Below, piece by piece: positions 1-5,383 of a stretch of DNA of 9,462 nucleotides. This DNA is from an uncultured Myxococcales bacterium. Lineage in GTDB: Bacteria; Myxococcota_A; UBA9042. A program made the position numbers and the translations under genes. The stretch spans positions 1 through 9,462 of the forward strand of contig CALGHC010000178.1 in the NCBI GenBank assembly GCA_937915965.1. The letters are read 5' to 3'. Positions within the stretch are counted from its first letter, which is position 1. Each line of letters opens with the position of its first letter. Under the pieces are notes generated by a model. That model had not been told where the DNA came from. It was given only the letters and a program-made list of their open reading frames with translations, and ran no database searches.

Positions 1-795
1 CTGGCCTTCGGCCGCCTGCCGCCTGTCCCCGGCGTCGTGCCCTGGCTCGACGATCGCCTGCACCACAACCGCGGCGAGCTGCCCGGCCTCGCCGCCCTCG
101 CGTTGGGCCGCGTCGGCGACGAGGCGTCCTTGGGCCGCGTGCTGCGGCTGCTGGAGGGCTCGCGCGCCGACGCACCCGCCTGGATCATCGCCGTCGGCGC
201 CCTCGTCCGTCGTCACCCACAGGCATCAGACCGGCCACGTGCGCTCGAAGCCCTGCTGGCACGGGCGACGCCTGCCTGGTTGTCACGCAGTCGCCGCGAT
301 GCGCCCGGGATGGCGCGCGGCTACGCGTTGATGTGGGCCCTCGCGGTCTGTGACGAGCCAGTCACGCGCGCCGCTTTGCGACGCCTCGCCATCAGCGCCG
401 ACACCCGCACGGAGCGGCGCCTCGCCCTGTCGTTCGCGGCCGCCGACGCGCCCGCTGGTCTTCCCGAGTCGTTGTGGCGGGTGCACGTCGACTGGAAGCC
501 GCGTGCCCGCTTGCTCGCGACCATGCTGCGGGGACTCCTCTTGCCCTGGCTGAGTCGTCCCCTCTCCGACGAGCCGGCAGCCCTGGCTGCCCTCGATGCG
601 CAGCTCGCGGCTTGGTTCGACGACCGCGATGCCGCCATCGAGGGCCGCTTCGACGCGCTGGGCGTTCGGCGCTGGTGCGCCGAAGTCGAACCCTATCTCG
701 CCGCAGTCTCGCGGCTGCGTTCGGCCTGCGCCCGCCATCTCGACGCCGAGCCCCTCGGGTTGCCCCCGGCGCGGAGCGAGCCGCGGCCGCCCTGA
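1..795 (+). CDS. C-terminal part of an unrecognised helical (HEAT-like) protein, 5' truncated by window edge
   Basis: The frame is open from base 1 to the TGA at 793-795 (264 residues visible). A GTG at 37 could serve as a start, but the frame reads through it from the edge (LAFGRLPPVPG...), so the real start is probably upstream. The visible protein is rich in Ala, Leu and Arg and has almost no Cys. Its first 70 or so residues look like paired amphipathic helices with a HEAT/armadillo flavour: 'LAALALGRVGDEASLGRVL' followed by a second helix pair ending in 'VGALVRRHP'. A later segment, 'RARLLATMLRGLLLPWL', is hydrophobic but too interrupted by Arg for a confident membrane helix. No catalytic motif is visible. 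It ends about 40 bp before the next promoter candidate and shows no functional link to the neighbours. The coding call is firm; the HEAT resemblance is tentative and no function is assigned. Confidence 0.75.
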   Translation: MAFGRLPPVPGVVPWLDDRLHHNRGELPGLAALALGRVGDEASLGRVLRLLEGSRADAPAWIIAVGALVRRHPQASDRPRALEALLARATPAWLSRSRRDAPGMARGYALMWALAVCDEPVTRAALRRLAISADTRTERRLALSFAAADAPAGLPESLWRVHVDWKPRARLLATMLRGLLLPWLSRPLSDEPAALAALDAQLAAWFDDRDAAIEGRFDALGVRRWCAEVEPYLAAVSRLRSACARHLDAEPLGLPPARSEPRPP

Positions 796-834
796 CAACC
801 GCCGGTTTCTCTCTGCGATTGCTCTCGCGGGAGT

Positions 835-863
835 TTCCCCTCTGCCGCAGGGTCCGCTATACT
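835..863 (+). promoter_or_regulatory. Candidate sigma70-type promoter for the repeat lipoprotein
   Basis: The -10 element TATACT (858-863) matches TATAAT at 5 of 6 positions. A poor -35, TTCCCC (835-840), lies 17 nt upstream. The block around the -10, CGCTATAC (855-862) followed by GCC and GCCGGC, recurs before nuoB at 8859-8866. Transcription from about 870 would leave a leader of about 170 nt before the ATG at 1040. I see no recognisable riboswitch in that leader, only a short GCGTG/CACGC hairpin at 893-910. Confidence 0.4.
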
Positions 864-1028
864 GCCAGCCGGCGGATCGAGGGCGGCGATGCGCGTGACA
901 GGGTGCACGCAGGCCGCGCTCGGCAGGAGACGCCGCGCAGGTCGGGCAGCCGTCGGTGACCCGCAATAGCTTACCGTGATGCCGGTCGCGGCCCGTGCCG
1001 AGCTGGCCCGGCGCGATGCGCTCCAGGG

Positions 1029-1035
1029 AAGGAGG
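1029..1035 (+). promoter_or_regulatory. Shine-Dalgarno AAGGAGG that fixes the lipoprotein start at 1040
   Basis: AAGGAGG is a near-perfect anti-SD match, 4 nt before ATG 1040 and 7 nt before an in-frame GTG at 1043. An upstream in-frame GTG at 995 has no such site and would put an arginine- and glycine-rich stretch before the signal peptide. The ATG at 1040, or the adjacent GTG at 1043, is therefore preferred. Confidence 0.8.
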
Positions 1036-1039
1036 AACG

Positions 1040-1144
1040 ATGGTGTCCGCAGAGCGCTCGCTGGCCGCCGCTGTTCGCGCCCCTGCACGGCGTCGCGTTG
1101 CCACCGCCGTCGCCTGTCTGGCGCTCCTGGTCGTCGCCGCGTGC
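1040..1144 (+). other. Lipoprotein signal peptide with lipobox cysteine
   Basis: Thirty-four residues precede Cys35 (TGC at 1142-1144). The n-region contains ARRR, the hydrophobic stretch is CLALLVV, and the cleavage site reads VAA|C followed by SSEK. This fits signal peptidase II processing and lipid attachment. Confidence 0.85.
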
Positions 1145-4100
1145 AGCAGCGAAAAGACTGTGTATGACGCCCTCTTTCTCGCCATCAAGAGCACCGCCCC
1201 GTCCGCAGGCCAGGTGATCGCGCGACTCGACCTCGCCATCATCAAGCACGACGCGGACGGTCAGGTAGTCGTCAAGCTGCCTCGCGCTGGCGAAGAGGAT
1301 CTCTTTGCGTTCCCGCTGCCTGCCGGCACACAGATCGTCGCCGACCCCTACGTGATCCGAATCGCCCAGGGTCCCCTGGCCAGCGGCGTGTTGCAGCTTC
1401 GTGTCCGTGCTCTGGCTGACGACTTCAGCGTTCTGACCACCTGGAGCGGCACCATCAACACCGCGACCAAGGACCGTTTCGACATCTTGTTGACGGGGCC
1501 CGCCGCGGACTGCGATGCCGACGGCGATGGTGTGCGCAACTGCAACGTCGACGGCTGCTGCGGGGCGGGCGAGGCGTCGGACTGCGTTGACCTGCCCGGC
1601 GCGGGCACCCAGGCGAGCCCCTTCGACAACGAAGACCCCTGCCTGGACTGCGGCAACGGTATCGACGAGGACTGCGACGGCGCCGACATCGCATGCGTCG
1701 ACGCGGACAAGGACGGCGTCGCCGACTGCCAGGAGGCCTCGTGCGGGCCCAGCGGCGTGGCCGACGCCGAGGTCTATCCGGGCGCTCCAGAGCTGTGTGA
1801 CGGCAAGGACAACGACTGTGACGGCAAGGTCGACGAGGGCCTGAGCTACGTCGACATCGACGGAAAGTCCGGCGCCCTGAGCAAGGGCGACGCCTGCGGC
1901 ACGGGCGCATGCAAGGGCGGCAAAGCGGTGTGCAGTCCCGATGGCAAGAGCCTGGTGTGTTCCTCAGCCGACAAGAAGGCCGACGTCGACGCTTGCGACA
2001 ACGACATCGACGACGACTGCGACGGCAAGATCAACGGCGGTTGTGCACCGGACGACTTCGATGGTGATGGCGTCTCGAACAAGGCCGAGGACGAGGATTG
2101 CACGTTCGCCTACGCGCGCTACCACAGCGAGTTCCACACGGGCGCCAAGGAGACCTGCTGCGTCGCCTACGCGCAGGCGATCCTCGCCGTCCACCCCGAC
2201 TGGAAGGACCCCTCTTCACTGCCATCCGACGTCAAGAATCCAACCACCGACCTGCTCGCGCAGTGCGACCGCAACTGCGATGGCGCGATCACGCCCTGCC
2301 ACGCCGACGACAAGGACGGCGACGGCCAAAAGGCGCCGCTCGACTGCGACGACACCGATCCACTTACCTACCAGGATGCCGCGGAGAAGTGCGGCGACGG
2401 CAAGGTACAGAGTTGCTTTGGCGCCGACCCCGCGTGTTCGAGCGACTATGACAAGGACGGCGACGGCTGGCCGGCGGGCGCCGCCGGAACAGGCGCCGAT
2501 TGCGACGACGCCGACCAGGCGATTCACCCCGAAGCCGACGAGCTCTGCGACGGCGTCGACAACAACTGCGACGGCGTCATCGACGACGGCGCACCCGAGG
2601 CCGGCGACGCCGTCTGCGGCGACACGGATGGCGAGTGCGCCGCGCAAAGTGGCATCAGCGCGTGCAAACACTACACGGGCGACAACATCCCCGGTGCCCT
2701 CGATTGCCTCGGCAAGACCTACGACGCTGCGTCGCTCACCTGCGTGGGCTGCGTCGGCGACAAGCGCCCCGAGACTGATCTCTGCGACTACCTCGACAAC
2801 GACTGCGACGGCACCGCCGACGAGGACTACGGCTACGCCCAGCACGACGGCAAGGTGCTCGCGGTCGAAGACACCTGTGACGGCGTCGGCGAGTGCGGCC
2901 TGGGCAAGGTCGAGTGCAACCAGAATCTCGACAAAGCGGTCTGCAGCACCGATCCCAACGGCAGCGGCAAGCAGAACAAGGCCGAGGTCTGCGACAACAA
3001 AGACAACAACTGCGACGGCAAGACCGACGAGACGCTGACATCGATCGCCGACGCCGCCTGCCAGAAGAAGGGTGTGTGTTCGGGCGAGGGGCTGGCGGTG
3101 ATCGAGACCGTCTGTGTCGCCGGCAACTGGGTGTGCGACTATGGCAGCGTCGCCAGCTTCGAGTTCGCCGCCGACGAGTCTTGCGTCCCAGGCACGCCGA
3201 TGTGCCACTGCAAGGGCCTGGGCAAGCAGTGCTTCGCGATGCAGGAGATGACCTGCGACGGCTTGGACAACGACTGCGACGGCGACACCGACGACGACTT
3301 CAACTTCGACGACCTCGGTACCCAGCGCCTCATCGGCGATCCGTGTGGCACCGGCGTATGCGGCGGCGGCAAGGTCGTGTGCGGCGCCGACAAGAAGGGC
3401 CTGAACTGCGACACGCTCTTCAAGGTGACCAAGGAGACCTGCGACGGCAAGGACAACGACTGCAACGCCAAGACCGACGAGGGTCTGACCGTGGCGGACT
3501 CGAACTGCCTGCTGGTCGGGGTCTGCACGGCCGACAACGTCGTCGCGACCTGCCCAGCGGGCAAGTGGATCTGCGAGTACGCCGCCGTCGGTGGCTACGA
3601 GGCCGGCAAGGAGCTGGTCTGTGACGGCAAGGACAACGACTGCGACGGCAAGACCGACGAAGATTTCGACTACAGCGACCTCGGTAAAGCAAGAAAGATC
3701 GGCGACGTCTGCGGTACGGGCGCATGCGGCGGCGGTGTCATCATCTGCAAGGAGGACAACAGCGGCCTGATCTGCACGACCGACAGCTCGACTGGCGGCG
3801 AAGCCTGTGACGGCAAGGACAACGACTGCGATGGCAAGACCGACGAGACTTTCGCCTACCTCGAGTCCGTCACCGGCAAGTCGCTTGCGGTCGGCGCCGC
3901 CTGCGACGGCATCGGTGTGTGTGGCGGTGGCGCCGTCGAATGCCTGCCAAGCCAGTTCGGCGTGACCTGCTCGTCGGACCCCAACGGCTCGAAGCCCGAG
4001 GCGCTTGGCGAGAAGTGCGACGACAAGGACAACGACTGCGACGGCGACACCGACGAGGGTTGCAACGTCGACAAGGACGGCTACTGCACCGACAAGATGG

Positions 4101-5296
4101 TCACCGAGGGCAAGCCCGCTGCCTGCACCAAGGGCGGCGGCGACTGCCAGGACGGCAACGCCAACATCAACCCGGGTCGTCCCGAGATCTGCAATGGTGT
4201 CGACGAGGACTGCAACAGCAAGACCGACGAGACCTTCTTCTGGGACTCGCTCGACGAGTCGACCGGCAAGACGACCCCGCTTGGCATCGGCACGCTGTGC
4301 GGGCTGGGCGCCTGTGCAGGCGGCAACGTGCTGTGCACCGAGGACGGCAAGGCGGCGACCTGTTCGACCATCGTCAAGCTGGCCACCGAGTCGTGCAACG
4401 ACCTCGACGACGACTGCGACGGCCTCACTGACGAGGGCTGCGACGACGACGGCGACGACTGGTGCGACGCGACCATGGTCATGTCCGGCACGCCCAAGGT
4501 CTGCCCCAAGGGAGGCAACGACTGCAACGACGATCCCAAGGCCGGCGGCGCCGATGTCCACCCGACCCAGGCAGAGGCTTGCAACGACATTGACGACGGC
4601 TGCAACGGCAAGACCGACGAAGGCTGTGACGACGACAACGATGGCTGGTGCGACGCCGACATCCCGCTGGTAGGCACACCGAACGTCTGCCTCAAGGGCG
4701 GCAACGACTGCAACGACGATCCGGCCAAGGGCGGCGCAGGCATCCATCCGACCGCCGCGGAGATCTGCGACGACATCGATCAGGACTGCAACAAGCAGAT
4801 CGACGAGGGCTGTGACGACGACAAGGATGGCTGGTGCGACGGCAGCATCGACGTCGTCGGCTCGCCGAAGATCTGCACCAAGGGCAAGAACGATTGCAAC
4901 GACGAGGTCGCCGACATCCACCCCAACGCGACGGAGCTGTGCAACGACATCGACGACAACTGCGCCTCGGCCACCGACGAGGGCTGCGACGACGACGGCG
5001 ACGACTGGTGCGACGTTGGCATGGTCCTGGCCGGCTCATCGAAGGCCTGCCCCAAGGGCGGCAACGACTGCAACGACGATCCCAAGGCGGGCGGCGCGGC
5101 GATCCACCCGACGGCGGCAGAGATCTGCGACGACATCGATCAGGACTGCAACGGCGCCGTCGACGAAGGCTGTGATGACGACAAGGATGGCTGGTGCGAC
5201 GCCAAGATCAACGTCGTCGGATCACCGAAGATCTGCTCGAAGGGCAAGGACGACTACAACGACGAGGTCGACACGATCCACCCGACCGCCACCTAG
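1040..5296 (+). CDS. Giant MopE-type repeat lipoprotein, N-terminal 1418 residues (ends at a premature TAG)
   Basis: A secreted, acidic, Cys-rich surface lipoprotein, probably metal-binding. Residues 1-35 form a lipoprotein signal: Arg-rich n-region, hydrophobic core ALLVVAA, then the lipobox Cys35. Ser follows the Cys, which by the E. coli +2 rule favours the outer membrane. Residues 39 to about 155 are a Cys-free, beta-rich domain I do not recognise. After it come Asp-rich loops such as DADGDGVRNC (thrombospondin-type-3-like, expected to bind calcium) and 17 copies of the motif typified by CDGKDNDCDGKTDE. This is the motif called 'putative metal-binding' (Pfam Cu-binding_MopE family), common in Myxococcota. 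Most modules carry six cysteines, suggesting internal disulfides. The frame continues without a shift past the TAG at 5294-5296 into 12 more motifs, so this is probably the N-terminal portion of a 2233-residue ancestor. The truncated product could still be exported and anchored. Copper binding is not shown; calcium is equally plausible. Confidence 0.85.
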   Translation: MVSAERSLAAAVRAPARRRVATAVACLALLVVAACSSEKTVYDALFLAIKSTAPSAGQVIARLDLAIIKHDADGQVVVKLPRAGEEDLFAFPLPAGTQIVADPYVIRIAQGPLASGVLQLRVRALADDFSVLTTWSGTINTATKDRFDILLTGPAADCDADGDGVRNCNVDGCCGAGEASDCVDLPGAGTQASPFDNEDPCLDCGNGIDEDCDGADIACVDADKDGVADCQEASCGPSGVADAEVYPGAPELCDGKDNDCDGKVDEGLSYVDIDGKSGALSKGDACGTGACKGGKAVCSPDGKSLVCSSADKKADVDACDNDIDDDCDGKINGGCAPDDFDGDGVSNKAEDEDCTFAYARYHSEFHTGAKETCCVAYAQAILAVHPDWKDPSSLPSDVKNPTTDLLAQCDRNCDGAITPCHADDKDGDGQKAPLDCDDTDPLTYQDAAEKCGDGKVQSCFGADPACSSDYDKDGDGWPAGAAGTGADCDDADQAIHPEADELCDGVDNNCDGVIDDGAPEAGDAVCGDTDGECAAQSGISACKHYTGDNIPGALDCLGKTYDAASLTCVGCVGDKRPETDLCDYLDNDCDGTADEDYGYAQHDGKVLAVEDTCDGVGECGLGKVECNQNLDKAVCSTDPNGSGKQNKAEVCDNKDNNCDGKTDETLTSIADAACQKKGVCSGEGLAVIETVCVAGNWVCDYGSVASFEFAADESCVPGTPMCHCKGLGKQCFAMQEMTCDGLDNDCDGDTDDDFNFDDLGTQRLIGDPCGTGVCGGGKVVCGADKKGLNCDTLFKVTKETCDGKDNDCNAKTDEGLTVADSNCLLVGVCTADNVVATCPAGKWICEYAAVGGYEAGKELVCDGKDNDCDGKTDEDFDYSDLGKARKIGDVCGTGACGGGVIICKEDNSGLICTTDSSTGGEACDGKDNDCDGKTDETFAYLESVTGKSLAVGAACDGIGVCGGGAVECLPSQFGVTCSSDPNGSKPEALGEKCDDKDNDCDGDTDEGCNVDKDGYCTDKMVTEGKPAACTKGGGDCQDGNANINPGRPEICNGVDEDCNSKTDETFFWDSLDESTGKTTPLGIGTLCGLGACAGGNVLCTEDGKAATCSTIVKLATESCNDLDDDCDGLTDEGCDDDGDDWCDATMVMSGTPKVCPKGGNDCNDDPKAGGADVHPTQAEACNDIDDGCNGKTDEGCDDDNDGWCDADIPLVGTPNVCLKGGNDCNDDPAKGGAGIHPTAAEICDDIDQDCNKQIDEGCDDDKDGWCDGSIDVVGSPKICTKGKNDCNDEVADIHPNATELCNDIDDNCASATDEGCDDDGDDWCDVGMVLAGSSKACPKGGNDCNDDPKAGGAAIHPTAAEICDDIDQDCNGAVDEGCDDDKDGWCDAKINVVGSPKICSKGKDDYNDEVDTIHPTAT
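1649..4438 (+). repeat. Irregular mosaic of MopE-type modules (motifs 1-13)
   Basis: Thirteen copies of the C-D-x-x-D-N-D-C-D motif fall here, spaced unevenly. Two linker types follow them. One (type A) runs into IGDxCGTGxCGGG and then two more cysteines, as after the motifs near 1796, 3256, 3619 and 3805. The other (type C) runs into a GVC...TC...GxWxCDY block, as at about 3035-3140 and 3490-3580. The first Cys of the series is at 1649-1651. The copies are divergent in sequence, unlike the two arrays downstream, so this part looks older. Confidence 0.7.
5255..5257 (+). other. Cys-to-Tyr codon at a conserved repeat cysteine
   Basis: Unit 5 of the type B array reads DDYNDE where the sister unit 3 reads NDCNDE. 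The codon is TAC instead of TGC, a single G-to-A change at 5256 (residue 1406). The unit is left with an odd number of cysteines. Confidence 0.8.
5294..5296 (+). other. In-frame TAG nonsense codon splitting the repeat gene
   Basis: The frame reads HPTAT-stop-TCNDINDNC. The sister unit 3 has HPNATELCNDIDDNC, so the stop aligns with a Glu. GAG to TAG is one substitution (G to T at 5294). The reading frame and repeat pattern are intact on both sides, with no frameshift. The nearby nuoB uses TAG as its normal terminator. Confidence 0.9.
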
Positions 5297-5383
5297 ACCT
5301 GCAACGACATCAATGACAACTGCACGGCCGGGGTCGACGAGGGCTGCGACGATGACGGTGACGGCTGGTGCGACAAGGACAAG

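Larger units (their letters stand above)
4439..5347 (+). repeat. Type B tandem array, units of 186 or 174 bp (62 or 58 residues)
   Basis: Unit boundaries set at the Cys of DEGC fall at 4439, 4625, 4811, 4985, 5171 and 5345, giving lengths of 186, 186, 174, 186 and 174 bp. Each unit reads CDDDxDGWCD, then GxPKxCxKG, NDCND, IHPTAAE and a closing motif such as CDDIDQDCN. Units 2+3 and 4+5 each total exactly 360 bp and pair by type, which indicates a higher-order duplication of a two-unit block. The Asp ladder at each unit start resembles a thrombospondin-type-3 calcium loop. Six cysteines per unit is the rule; unit 5 has only five. Confidence 0.85.

Noticed and set aside
797..812. AACC-GCC-GGTT followed by TCTCTCT as a terminator of the first gene
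   Set aside because: A 4-bp stem with a mixed pyrimidine tail is too weak to call.
919..936. B12-box-like sequence GGCAGGAGACGCCG in the leader of the lipoprotein gene
   Set aside because: Only the CAGGAGAC core matches. The other conserved cobalamin riboswitch elements are not found upstream in the right order; a CCCGCAA-like piece lies downstream instead. The gene has no link to cobalamin.
995..1039. GTG at 995 as the start of the lipoprotein
   Set aside because: No ribosome site precedes it, whereas AAGGAGG sits directly before ATG 1040. The extra 15 residues would lengthen the n-region without need.
2216..4921. A 901-residue open frame on the minus strand across the repeat gene
   Set aside because: It is the antisense of the GAC/GGC/TGC-rich repeats, which become GTC/GCC/GCA and rarely give stops. 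The product is a low-complexity Ala/Val string with no motif. The + strand frame has a signal peptide, ribosome site and known motif.
5294..5296. TAG recoding as pyrrolysine or another amino acid
   Set aside because: nuoB ends with TAG in this window, no recoding element is visible, and the stop aligns with an ordinary Glu codon one substitution away. Kept only as a check, not as the preferred reading.
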